Of a stretch of 23,269 bases of DNA, positions 1 through 6,593 are shown piece after piece. This DNA comes from Candidatus Azambacteria bacterium (GTDB lineage: Bacteria; Patescibacteriota; Minisyncoccia; GWC2-36-17; JACQAJ01): positions 1 to 23,269 of the forward strand of contig JACQAJ010000037.1 of NCBI GenBank assembly GCA_016195045.1, given 5' to 3'. The position numbers and the translations under genes are program-made. The notes under the pieces were generated by a model, which searched no databases, was not told where the DNA came from, and saw nothing but the letters and a program-made list of their open reading frames with translations. Position 1 is the first letter of the stretch, and the number at the start of each line of letters is the position of its first letter.

Positions 1-49
1 ACTCTTCAATAAATTTTCCAAATACCTCTTTTTTGGTTTCCATTTTCAT
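1..49 (-). CDS. Partial ORF, N-terminus only
   Basis: The first bases of the window hold an open reading frame on the minus strand that starts with ATG at 49 (a second ATG lies at 43). It reads MKMETKKEVFGKFIEE before leaving the window. No SD is visible upstream. Sixteen residues are too few to assign a family. It could be a real gene start or chance. Confidence 0.35.
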   Translation of the reverse strand, partial: MKMETKKEVFGKFIEE

Positions 50-124
50 AGAAACACGGTAACCTATTTATTAAATATCCAGTAGTATTTGGGTAACATT
101 TATTATTAGCTATAGCGTTGTGTC

Positions 125-145
125 ATCCCGGGCTTGACCCGGGAT
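125..145. repeat. GC-rich REP-like palindrome
   Basis: Two perfect 8-bp arms (ATCCCGGG at 125-132 and CCCGGGAT at 138-145) enclose the 5-nt loop CTTGA. The core resembles short GC-rich palindromic repeats dispersed in many unrelated bacterial genomes; that resemblance is from memory. It stands out sharply from the AT-rich surroundings. Confidence 0.6.
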
Positions 146-177
146 CCAGGTTTGATTTACAAAGATTAACTAATACA

Positions 178-222
178 AGAGACTCGAATGGGTATTAGCC
201 TTTTGGAGTCTCTGATTTTTTT
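178..222 (+). terminator. Hairpin with T-tract, plus strand
   Basis: Eight-bp perfect arms (AGAGACTC at 178-185, GAGTCTCT at 206-213) are followed closely by a run of eight Ts. It has the form of an intrinsic terminator reading rightward, but no plus-strand gene precedes it in the window. It may be the remnant of a lost unit. The 20-nt loop is long for a strong terminator. Confidence 0.5.
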
Positions 223-236
223 TATGACTCAAGATT

Positions 237-1428
237 CTATAAAACTATACCGACAATAAAACCAATAGTTAAAATTAAAATAAAGAGATAAATAAAGTAC
301 CGAGAGATTGTTAAGTGATATTCTGGTTGGCGGTCGCCATTTTTTCGGGCTTTAAGATAAATTAAAAAAGTTACGATCGATTCAAAGCCGCCCAAGACTG
401 ATCCCACAATTCCAATAATTTTTGTAAAATCATTAAGTCCTGAAAATAGAAGTACTATTGGTAAGAGAGTCACAATTCCCAGAACTAGAAAACGGTTAAG
501 TTTAAAATCATATAACAGAGTTTCTTTAAAATAAGAGAGTCACAATTCCCAGAACTAGAAAACGGTTAAGTTTAAAATCATATAACAGAGTTTCTTTAAA
601 ATAAAAACCCAGAGTTAAATAAGAAGTGGCGATTAAAAAAGTTCCAAAGATGGCGATCAGAAAAAATAAACTACTCGGGAATAAATTTTGAAAAGCGGTC
701 ATGGCCATTTTAGGACTGTTAGAGCCCATGACTCCCACCATGGTAATAATAAAGATAAGATAAACAATGGCTGAGATGGCCGTTCCCCAAACGATGGCTG
801 ATTTTATTTTCGGTTTTTCATTCTTAAGTATTTTAGTTACCTGTCCGATGACTGAGGTTCCCAGAAGAGCAAATAAAATAATTCCGTAAGGAAAGAAAAT
901 ATTTTTTATATTGAAGCTGGTAAGATTTCCAAGATTAATTTGATTTAAATTTAGTCCTAAGGCTAAAGCCACTATAATAATTAAAAAAAGAGTCATAAGG
1001 AATTCAGCGACCTTAATAGTTTTAAGGCCAACAACAATGAAAAGGCTCATGATCAACCAGAAAAGAAGGTGAAAATAAGAAATATTTAAATTATTTGGAA
1101 TAACTTTTGATAAAAATTCACCGCCAACCATAATGTAAATCAGAAGAATTAAGGAAATACCGATGATCGTTGAGGTGTTAACTAATTTTTCCATTATTTC
1201 CCCAAGATAAATTCTGGTATAACCAGGCAGGCGATGATCACCGCTAGTCCTCAAGATTATTTCTCCAAAAGCCAAATGAAGAAAAGTAACAATAATAGTT
1301 AAGCCTACTAAATATAAAAAACCAATGGTAAAACCAACTTGAGTAACGGCATAGGGCAAGGCAAAAATTCCCACTCCCACAATGGTGCCGATTAAAATCG
1401 CAATGGCCGAGATAAAATTGTTACTCAT
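237..1428 (-). pseudogene. Amino-acid permease, frameshifted by a 70-bp tandem duplication
   Basis: An integral-membrane permease of the aromatic/hydroxy amino-acid (HAAAP/APC) type. The N-terminus carries the glycine-rich first helix GTIVGVGIFALPY, followed by about ten more hydrophobic segments. ATG at 1428 (MSNNFISAI) is preferred over the TTG at 1485, because the family signature begins directly after it. The reading frame breaks where 462-534 is repeated at 532-604 (period 70, not divisible by three). The upstream part stops at 526, and the rest (PIVLLFSGLND to the stop at 237) continues in another frame. Removing one copy restores one continuous protein of about 373 residues, a normal family length. 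The substrate is not certain. Either this is a recent loss-of-function mutation or an assembly error. Confidence 0.85.
462..604. repeat. 70-bp perfect tandem duplication
   Basis: Bases 462-534 recur unchanged at 532-604, giving two head-to-tail copies with period 70 and no substitutions. The duplication lies inside the permease gene and causes its frameshift. Perfect identity indicates a very recent event or a sequencing/assembly artefact. Confidence 0.97.
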
Positions 1429-1510
1429 GTTACTCTTTATTTTAGAAGTAATTAGATTTATAGTAAAGAGGAGACGCGAAACCAATTTTATTTTTTAAAA
1501 TTGGATCTCC

Positions 1511-1625
1511 GTGTAGACAAATAATATTCGCTTCGTAACAAAAAATCGCAAACTCCTCACCCCGCTTTGCGGGGCTCGTCAAACAGTACGATTTTTTGAC
1601 TCCACTCGTTTATTTGTTACTACAC
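1511..1625. repeat. 115-bp nested inverted repeat (MITE-like or structured RNA)
   Basis: Three nested complementary pairs share one centre. The outer arms are GTGTAG/CTACAC with ACAAATAA/TTATTTGT (1511-1524 and 1610-1625, with a 2-nt insertion on the right). The middle pair is AAAAAATCG (1540-1548) with CGATTTTTT (1589-1597). The inner pair is CCCCGC (1560-1565) with GCGGGG (1569-1574) and loop TTT. No ORF lies inside. It fills the gap between the permease and tRNA-Ala. A dispersed palindromic repeat is the likeliest explanation. Confidence 0.7.
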
Positions 1626-1674
1626 TACGATAGGTTTTAAAAAATAGAATTGATTTCGATTGGAGATATAGTTT

Positions 1675-1745
1675 GGGCCTGTAGTATAGTGGTAGTACGC
1701 GACATTCGCATTGTCGAGACATGAGTTCGATTCTCGTCAGGTCCA
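1675..1745 (+). tRNA. tRNA-Ala (anticodon CGC)
   Basis: A complete cloverleaf. The acceptor stem is GGGCCTG (1675-1681) with CAGGTCC (1738-1744); the D stem is GTAT/GTAC; the anticodon stem is CGACA/TGTCG around the loop TTCGCAT (anticodon CGC at 1707-1709); the variable loop is 4 nt; the T arm is ATGAG/CTCGT with loop TTCGATT; the discriminator is A1745. The third acceptor pair is G1677 with T1742, i.e. G3:U70, the classical alanine identity element. The CCA end is not encoded. It reads GCG. Confidence 0.95.
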
Positions 1746-1750
1746 CAATT

Positions 1751-2032
1751 CTGAATTTGAAGAAAGCAGGAAGAAATTTAATACACTCCCGAGTTCAACA
1801 TTGAGTTACAACGCTTAGTCTTTTATACTAAGCGATATGAAAAACAAAACAAACAAAATAAAAAGAAAAGGATGTAAGTTTTTGAGCTTGAATGAAAGGA
1901 TCCCGAACGGTCCATCCATTGAAGACAGACCAAGGATTATTGAACAACCGACCACGAAAGAGATATGGAGGTTTAACTCCAGTTGAGGTATTATTTAACG
2001 AGACTGGCGTTGCATTAAAATATTGAATTCAG
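1751..2032 (+). mobile_element. IS30-family relic with large internal deletion
   Basis: The ends carry a short inverted match (CTGAATT at 1751-1757 and, inverted, 2026-2032). Inside, ATG at 1837 opens a basic N-terminal stretch (KRKGCKFLSLNER) resembling the start of IS30 transposases. 1937-2026 encodes, in another frame, the typical C-terminus NNRPRKRYGGLTPVEVLFN ending at TGA 2024-2026. Roughly 250 codons of the catalytic middle are gone. A 7-bp hairpin (1812-1818/1828-1834) precedes the ATG. The element is dead and could move only in trans. Confidence 0.7.
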
Positions 2033-2069
2033 CCTTAGAGAATCCATTTGAAGTCAAAAGTAGTTTCAT
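2033..2069 (-). pseudogene. N-terminal fragment resembling peptidase S51 / type 1 glutamine amidotransferase-like protein
   Basis: ATG at 2069 begins MKLLLTSNGFSK, which matches the usual opening of the PepE-like S51 family. The frame runs directly into the inverted-repeat end of the neighbouring IS30 relic at 2032, so only about 12 native residues remain. The call rests on this short motif alone. Confidence 0.4.
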
Positions 2070-2236
2070 AAAGTTATTTTATCGCTTTTCCTAAACAATC
2101 TAAAGATGTATCTGCAGAAATTTTTTGAGCGAGGACAGCTCGGCAAGGGGAAGATCCACTATTAAAAAAGTCAATCAATTCTCTGTAGATAGATGTATTT
2201 AGTCTTGTATTTCATCATCATCATCCAAACAATGTT

Positions 2237-2335
2237 CCTAAATTCTGTTTTGAAATGCAACACTCTCTTTTTTAACTGGCAGTAATTTTTTCATAAAAGA
2301 CTTCTTCAGGTGGTGCGACTCAAGATTGAATTCAG
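2237..2335 (-). mobile_element. Second, smaller IS30-type relic
   Basis: On the minus strand a piece starting CTGAATTCAAT (2335-2325, the same 11 bases as the end of the first relic at 2032-2022) leads into codons reading APPEEVFYEKITAS (about 2315-2274). After a stop and frame change it reads SVAFQNRI to a stop near 2240. These match the PxEVF...VALQ tail of IS30 transposases. The far end at 2237 is an imperfect inverted copy of the first end. Only about 100 bp remain. Confidence 0.55.
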
Positions 2336-2345
2336 GACTTTATAC

Positions 2346-2374
2346 TTGATTTTTAAAACACTCTCGCCTAAAAT
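2346..2374 (+). promoter_or_regulatory. Promoter of the 53-aa gene
   Basis: TTGATT (2346-2351) and TAAAAT (2369-2374) are separated by exactly 17 bp, close to the sigma-70 consensus. Transcription would begin near 2381, about 100 nt before the ATG at 2483. An ATG at 2381 opens a 16-codon upstream frame (MSNRKSLNLCGGFIWG) that would be nearly leaderless; its significance is unknown. Confidence 0.55.
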
Positions 2375-2482
2375 AAATTTATGTCGAATCGAAAAAGTCT
2401 TAATTTATGTGGGGGTTTTATTTGGGGTTGATATTAGACAGATCAGGAATTTAAACAAAAACAGAATAAAAGGAGGTGTTGT

Positions 2483-2644
2483 ATGGATAAAATAATTGCC
2501 ATTGGCATAATGAATGCCTTAAAAACTGAGATCGAGAATTATATAAATAAGATGGCAGAAGGTACTCCATTTGACAATCAAAAAATTAGGGAATTGATGA
2601 ATATTTATCTTAGAGCTCTTGGCCTTAAGGTTGATATTATATAA
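2483..2644 (+). CDS. Small hypothetical protein, 53 aa
   Basis: ATG 2483 is preceded by a perfect SD (AAAGGAGGTG at 2470-2479), by far the strongest on the plus strand here. The product begins MDKIIAIGIMNALKTEIENY and ends LRALGLKVDII. It is soluble and probably helical, with no transmembrane segment or recognised motif. A promoter lies at 2346-2374 and a terminator hairpin at 2711-2738, so it forms a complete monocistronic unit. It lies between IS30 scars and the conserved origin operon. The strong SD is unlike most host genes here and may mean acquisition. Function unknown. Confidence 0.65.
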   Translation: MDKIIAIGIMNALKTEIENYINKMAEGTPFDNQKIRELMNIYLRALGLKVDII

Positions 2645-2710
2645 GATAGAAAGTCTGTTTATGGACATAAACAAGACATATAAGAGGGGCTTATGCCCGA
2701 AAAAATACTG

Positions 2711-2738
2711 CCTCCATCCTAAAAAATAAGGATGGAGG
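2711..2738. terminator. Bidirectional terminator between the 53-aa gene and jag
   Basis: A perfect 10-bp stem, CCTCCATCCT (2711-2720) with AGGATGGAGG (2729-2738), has an 8-nt A-rich loop. On the minus strand it is followed by AGTATTTTTT, a good U-tract for the jag operon. On the plus strand the tail is only weakly T-rich. Confidence 0.75.
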
Positions 2739-2772
2739 TATTTGATATCAGTTCAGGCTAAATGGATTAGAT

Positions 2773-3255
2773 TTATGAGTCTTTGATGTATGTAAGAGAT
2801 TTATTGGGCCGAATAATAATATAGCGATCTTCACCGTCACCCTGGCTTTCAGTTGAGATATCTGGCCGAGCAGCTAATTCCAAATGAATAATTCTTCTTT
2901 CATAGGAAGACATGGGTGGTAAATTATGAGACTCATTGGAAAGCACTACTTTTTGAGCCGCTGTTTTAGCTAGTTCCTTTAAAGAAATTTCTTTTGATTT
3001 TCGATAATCATTAATATCTAAAACAAAAAGAGGCTGATCAATATTTTTTCTTTTAATAATAATTTTTATTAGATGTTCAATATTAGAAATGTTACCACCC
3101 CGACCACCAATTAAATCATTGGTGTCATCTAAGTAAATTTTAAAAGTTAAGGGCGTGGAAGTTGTTGGTTCTTCTATTTGGTGAGTAAAATTAGCAATTC
3201 CCATGAATCCTAGAAACTCTTTAATATGTTTTATAATTTCTTCGTTAATATTCAT
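2773..3255 (-). CDS. jag: Jag/KhpB-like KH-R3H RNA-binding protein
   Basis: A single-stranded nucleic-acid-binding protein of the Jag (KhpB/EloR) family, a cytoplasmic RNA chaperone linked in other bacteria to cell-envelope growth control. The KH domain (about residues 36-100) has the loop GGRGGN where GKxGxx is usual. The R3H domain (about 105-155) shows the RxxxH core in YERRIIHLEL followed by RPDISTESQGDGEDRYIIIRP. At 160 aa it lacks the long N-terminal Jag-N domain and linker of larger homologues. The ATG follows the yidC stop by one base, so it is translationally coupled and is the last gene of rpmH-rnpA-yidC-jag. Family assignment is firm; the role is inferred from the family. Confidence 0.9.
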   Translation of the reverse strand: MNINEEIIKHIKEFLGFMGIANFTHQIEEPTTSTPLTFKIYLDDTNDLIGGRGGNISNIEHLIKIIIKRKNIDQPLFVLDINDYRKSKEISLKELAKTAAQKVVLSNESHNLPPMSSYERRIIHLELAARPDISTESQGDGEDRYIIIRPNKSLTYIKDS

Positions 3256-3256
3256 A

Positions 3257-3958
3257 TTACTTTTTATTAAATAAAATTTCTTGTTGGAAAATCGAAAAGA
3301 GGTTGGAAACTACCCAATACAAAGCCAAACCGCCCGATAATTTCATAGTAATTAGGACAACTAATGGCGGAAAAAAATAGACCATTTTTTTGTTTAATTC
3401 GGTAGCAAAATCCTCATTTTTTGTTTTTTGATCTGTATTAGTTGGTTGTAGACTAGCCACCATTTTTAATTGTAAAAATTGAGTTAAGCCAACTAAAACC
3501 GCTAAAACTAAACTTGGTTTAGCTAGATCAATCATACCTAAAAATAAATAATTTAAAACCTCTGGCTTGTTAATAAAAAAATAAAGGTTATTAAAATTGT
3601 CAGGGGTAAAACTAGACCTGAGAACCGAAAAGAGAGCTAAGAATATTGGCAACTGAATTAAAAGTAATAAAAACCCGTTGAACGGATTGATTTTGTTGGC
3701 CTTATAAAATTCAAGTAAGGCCTTGGTTTGTTCTTCTCGATTATCCCTAAACTTGTCCTGGATGGCCTTTATTTTGGGTTGAATTAGACTTAAATCTTTT
3801 TGGGTTTCGATTGATTTTTTTGAAAGTGGGTAGATTAATAATCTCACTAAAATTGTTAAAATAATAATGCTTAAGCCAAAATCAAAAACATTGTTATAAA
3901 GAAAAATTAAAACATTGAATAAGGGATGAACAAGAAATGTTTGATAGATGTAAGTCAT
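3257..3958 (-). CDS. yidC: YidC/Oxa1 membrane protein insertase
   Basis: Inserts and folds proteins in the cytoplasmic membrane, alone or with Sec. The 233-aa protein has the compact Gram-positive/CPR form without the large periplasmic domain. An N-terminal hydrophobic helix precedes the conserved helix FGLSIIILTILVRLLIYPLS, whose arginine matches the hydrophilic-groove arginine of the family. A charged cytoplasmic helical hairpin (about 50-85) follows, then NPFNGFLLLLIQLPIFLALF and later helices including LALYWVVSNLFSIFQQ. No lipobox is visible. The start overlaps the rnpA stop by 4 nt (ATGA), typical coupling. The neighbours are the standard origin-side operon. Confidence 0.95.
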   Translation of the reverse strand: MTYIYQTFLVHPLFNVLIFLYNNVFDFGLSIIILTILVRLLIYPLSKKSIETQKDLSLIQPKIKAIQDKFRDNREEQTKALLEFYKANKINPFNGFLLLLIQLPIFLALFSVLRSSFTPDNFNNLYFFINKPEVLNYLFLGMIDLAKPSLVLAVLVGLTQFLQLKMVASLQPTNTDQKTKNEDFATELNKKMVYFFPPLVVLITMKLSGGLALYWVVSNLFSIFQQEILFNKK

Positions 3959-4293
3959 AGTAGTCTACTTTTTTTTAATAAATCTGATACTCGTTTTATA
4001 AGATCTAGATTTTTCCCCTTAATAAGATTTTTATTTTTAACAATTATTATTATATCAAAACCCTGTCTAAGAATTTTAATATTTTGCAAAATATTGATTA
4101 ATCTTCGTTTAGCTAAATTTCTCTTAACAGCTAACTTAAAAACCTTCGAGGAAACAATGACGGCAAATCGATTAAAGATTAGATCATTTGCAATATAAAT
4201 AAAAGAAAGAACTCCGTCATTAGTAAATCTACCTAATGAGAAGATTTTTTTAAAATCTGCTTCTTTTTTTAGCCGTTGTTCTTTTTTAAACAT
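3955..4293 (-). CDS. rnpA: Ribonuclease P protein component
   Basis: Protein subunit that helps RNase P RNA bind and cleave pre-tRNA 5' leaders. The RNR signature is clear in FKLAVKRNLAKRRLINIL at about residues 52-69, and the protein is basic, as expected. ATG at 4293 (MFKKEQRLKK) is preferred over the in-frame GTG at 4299 because family members begin just before KxxRLKK; this gives 112 aa, a normal length. AGGTG just upstream could act as a weak SD. rpmH lies 25 nt upstream and yidC overlaps downstream. Confidence 0.95.
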   Translation of the reverse strand: MFKKEQRLKKEADFKKIFSLGRFTNDGVLSFIYIANDLIFNRFAVIVSSKVFKLAVKRNLAKRRLINILQNIKILRQGFDIIIIVKNKNLIKGKNLDLIKRVSDLLKKSRLL

Positions 4294-4318
4294 AAGCACC
4301 TAAGAACTAGGAGCCAAA

Positions 4319-4453
4319 CTAAACAGCTAAACGAGCCCTTCCTTTACTCCTTCTTCTTTTAATAACATCTTGGCCATGTCGAGTGGTCATTCTATTTCTG
4401 AATCCATGAGATCTTTTTCTTTTTAACTTTTTGGGTTGATATGTAGTACTCAT
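4319..4453 (-). CDS. rpmH: 50S ribosomal protein L34
   Basis: A 44-residue, very basic ribosomal protein of the large subunit. MSTTYQPKKLKRKRSHGFRN followed by RMTTRHGQDVIKRRRSKGR matches L34 along its whole length. ATG at 4453 has no SD. It heads the rpmH-rnpA-yidC-jag operon and points away from dnaA, as at many bacterial origins. Confidence 0.97.
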   Translation of the reverse strand: MSTTYQPKKLKRKRSHGFRNRMTTRHGQDVIKRRRSKGRARLAV

Positions 4454-4513
4454 ATAATAAAAAGTAAAAATTATTGACAATGATTAACTGTTCACTATTA
4501 ATTATTAGTTAAT

Positions 4514-4542
4514 ATACTATAGCCTAGTCTTAATTAGGTCAA
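4514..4542 (-). promoter_or_regulatory. Probable rpmH operon promoter
   Basis: On the minus strand TTGACC (4542-4537) is followed after 17 bp by TAGTAT (4519-4514), with an overlapping TATAGT at 15 bp. This would give a 5' UTR of about 55 nt for rpmH. The -10 is imperfect, so this is a moderate call. Confidence 0.45.
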
Positions 4543-4611
4543 GGATTAATGAGTTAGAAAATTCATAACTAAAATATGATGAGAAACCGTACACAAGACT
4601 AAAATATTGTC

Positions 4612-4798
4612 TAAACCTATTCCTCAATAACTTGCATAACAAAATGCTTAGATTTTTAAATAAAACAGGGAAGATAAAATAAAAATCATTTCGCCATAAC
4701 CAGGTTACAGTAAAATGATTTTTATGAAATTTGATTCGACGCCCAGTTTGTATTAAAAAGATAAACATTGTAGTTGAAAATTACTGAAAACAAATCTA
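4612..4798. repeat. Decayed copy A of the palindromic MITE-like element
   Basis: A 187-bp copy of the element at 19281-19462, aligned to that element's minus strand from end to end. Copy A begins TAAACCTATTCC where the other begins TAGACTCGTCCC, and ends CAAATCTA against CGAGTCTA. Most differences are G/A or C/T transitions. The central palindrome (4679-4725) keeps 12-bp perfect arms, ATAAAAATCATT and AATGATTTTTAT, around ATAACCAGGTTAC. It carries no gene of its own. Confidence 0.75.
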
Positions 4799-4897
4799 TT
4801 AACAGCTTATAAACAACTTAAGCAAAAAACGTCTCTTGCTTGTTAAGTTAGATTGGACTATTTTGAAAAGAGTCTTAGTAGCCAACTGTTAATAACC

Positions 4898-4906
4898 TGC
4901 TATAAT
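4898..4906 (+). promoter_or_regulatory. Extended -10 promoter of dnaA
   Basis: TGCTATAAT is a perfect extended -10 element (TGnTATAAT); no good -35 lies at the usual distance. A DnaA box (4887-4895) ends 2 bp upstream, within polymerase reach, which suggests autorepression by DnaA. The leader would be about 75 nt. Confidence 0.6.
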
Positions 4907-4988
4907 ATCGAACAAGTGAAAAACGGGGATATGCTTTTATTTTTAACAGGAATTTTCTCTATATATCTTATTTATTGTTGTAAATTAT

Positions 4989-6356
4989 ATGGATAATACC
5001 GAAGTTTGGAAAAAAGTCTTAACTGATTTAGAATTAAATATTTCTCGCGCCAGCTATATTACTTGGATGCGAAACACCTCCTTGGCTTCTAAAGAAAATG
5101 GAGTGGCGATCGTTAATGTTCCGAGCGCTTTTTCCAAAGAATGGTTGGAAAATAAGTTTAATAAATTAATCTTAAAATTTCTTCGAGATGCTTGTTCTGA
5201 AATTAAAGAAGTGCGTTATGAAATCTCCTTGAGTAAACATATTCCAACTCCATCAATTGTTTTAAAAAAGAAGTACCACACAGAAGAACCGGCTATCAAT
5301 GAGTTTCAAGAAAAACTTTTAGAAACATCGGTTGATTCTAAAACCAATCTCCATCCTCGCTACACGATTGAATCCTATGTCGTTGGTGGCTCTAACCAAT
5401 TAGCTTATGCCGCTTCTCAAGCAGTGATAAAAAATCCAGGAATGACTTATAACCCAATTTTTATTTATGGCGGTGTTGGTTTAGGAAAAACCCATCTTCT
5501 TCAGGCGATTGGTAATAAAATAAAAGAAGTGCAACCTAATCTTAATTTACTCTATATCTCATCAGAAAGATTTACTATGGAAGTTATTAATGCGATTAGA
5601 GATAAAACCATTGATAAACTAAAAGATGAATACACTAAAAAAGATCTTTTAATTATTGATGACATTCAATTTATTTCCGGAAAAGAAAAAACCCAGGAAG
5701 AGTTTTTCCATATCTTTAATTTTCTTTACGATCGGAATAAACAAATTATTATTTCTTCTGATCGTCAGCCTAAGGCTCTACCGCTTCTTGAGGAACGCTT
5801 AAGATCGCGCTTTGAGGGTGGTATGATCGCTGATATTGGCTCTCCTGATTTTGAAATGAGAATGGTTATTTTAAAAAATAAAGCTCAAGAAAAAAAAATA
5901 CAATTAGAGGAAGAAATTTTTACTTTTTTAGCGATGAATATTCAAAAAAATATCAGAGAACTTGAGGGTGCCCTAAATATTATTCAAGCTAAATATTCTA
6001 ATCAAGAAGAAATTACCTTAGCTCAAATCAAAAAAAGTTTTAATGATCTTATAAAATCACCTAAAAAGGCTATTTCATTAAAACAAATAATTAAGTCTGT
6101 TTGTGATTTCTATGATATTGAGGATAATACTCTTTTACAAAAAAACCGCCGAAAAGAAGTCTCCATGGCTCGTCAGATTATTATGTATTTTTTAAGAGAA
6201 GAATTGAGATATTCCTATCCTTATATTGGTCAAAAACTTGGTGGTCGTGATCATACCACCGCTATTCATGCTTATAAAAAAATTAAAAAAGAAATTGAAA
6301 ATGATATTAATCTTGAAGAAGAAATTAATTTAATTAAACAGAAAATATATTCATAA
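4989..6356 (+). CDS. dnaA: Chromosomal replication initiator DnaA
   Basis: AAA+ ATPase that binds DnaA boxes and opens the origin. At 455 aa it is the usual length. An N-terminal domain I (about 1-80, starting VWKKVLTDLEL) and a short linker precede the AAA+ core from HPRYTIESYVVG. Walker A is GGVGLGKT at residues 161-168, Walker B is LLIIDDIQF near 220, and REEL-type helices follow. The C-terminal domain IV has the DNA-binding signature GRDHTTAIHAYKKI. The start is ATG with no SD, as for most host genes here. TTATTAACA-type boxes lie on both sides of the gene. Confidence 0.98.
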   Translation: MDNTEVWKKVLTDLELNISRASYITWMRNTSLASKENGVAIVNVPSAFSKEWLENKFNKLILKFLRDACSEIKEVRYEISLSKHIPTPSIVLKKKYHTEEPAINEFQEKLLETSVDSKTNLHPRYTIESYVVGGSNQLAYAASQAVIKNPGMTYNPIFIYGGVGLGKTHLLQAIGNKIKEVQPNLNLLYISSERFTMEVINAIRDKTIDKLKDEYTKKDLLIIDDIQFISGKEKTQEEFFHIFNFLYDRNKQIIISSDRQPKALPLLEERLRSRFEGGMIADIGSPDFEMRMVILKNKAQEKKIQLEEEIFTFLAMNIQKNIRELEGALNIIQAKYSNQEEITLAQIKKSFNDLIKSPKKAISLKQIIKSVCDFYDIEDNTLLQKNRRKEVSMARQIIMYFLREELRYSYPYIGQKLGGRDHTTAIHAYKKIKKEIENDINLEEEINLIKQKIYS

Positions 6357-6593
6357 AAAGAACAATAATAATAAAACTGTTAATAAATCCAGAGTAATCT
6401 AGTATAAATTGTTTTTAAAAAACCGGGTAAACTATAATTGTAATTTTATTAGATTTTTATTAACAGTTTTTAATTGTAAAATTAAGATTTAAATTTAAAA
6501 ATTATCTCCAAAAAAACTAGAAGATAATTGGAAAAAATTAATTATTAACATTTTTTCATTTTCTAATAATAACAGTAATAAAATATAAATATA
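6357..6593. other. oriC: dnaA-dnaN intergenic DnaA-box cluster (oriC, second part)
   Basis: An extremely AT-rich gap with three exact copies of TTATTAACA: minus strand at 6386-6378, plus strand at 6457-6465 and 6542-6550. Spacings are about 80 bp. The AT content fits an unwinding region. No ORF or clear terminator is seen, and dnaN has no SD. Confidence 0.7.

Larger units (their letters stand above)
4454..4988. other. oriC: Replication origin, upstream part (oriC, dnaA side)
   Basis: This 535-bp gap between the diverging rpmH and dnaA genes holds no credible gene. It contains TTATNAACA-type DnaA boxes: CTATTAACA at 4796-4804, TTATAAACA at 4807-4815 and, on the minus strand, TTATTAACA at 4895-4887. 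A TAGTAG pair (4876-4881), possibly a short DnaA-trio, lies next to the third box. A decayed palindromic element occupies 4612-4798. With the second box cluster between dnaA and dnaN it resembles the bipartite origin of Bacillus-type chromosomes. Confidence 0.75.

Noticed and set aside
2310..2495. 61-codon plus-strand ORF starting GTG
   Set aside because: It spans the IS30 relic end and the promoter and SD of the 53-aa gene, in a different frame from that better supported gene.
4517..4768. 83-codon minus-strand ORF in the origin region
   Set aside because: It overlaps the decayed palindromic element and the rpmH promoter, has no SD, and its composition simply reflects AT-rich repeat sequence.
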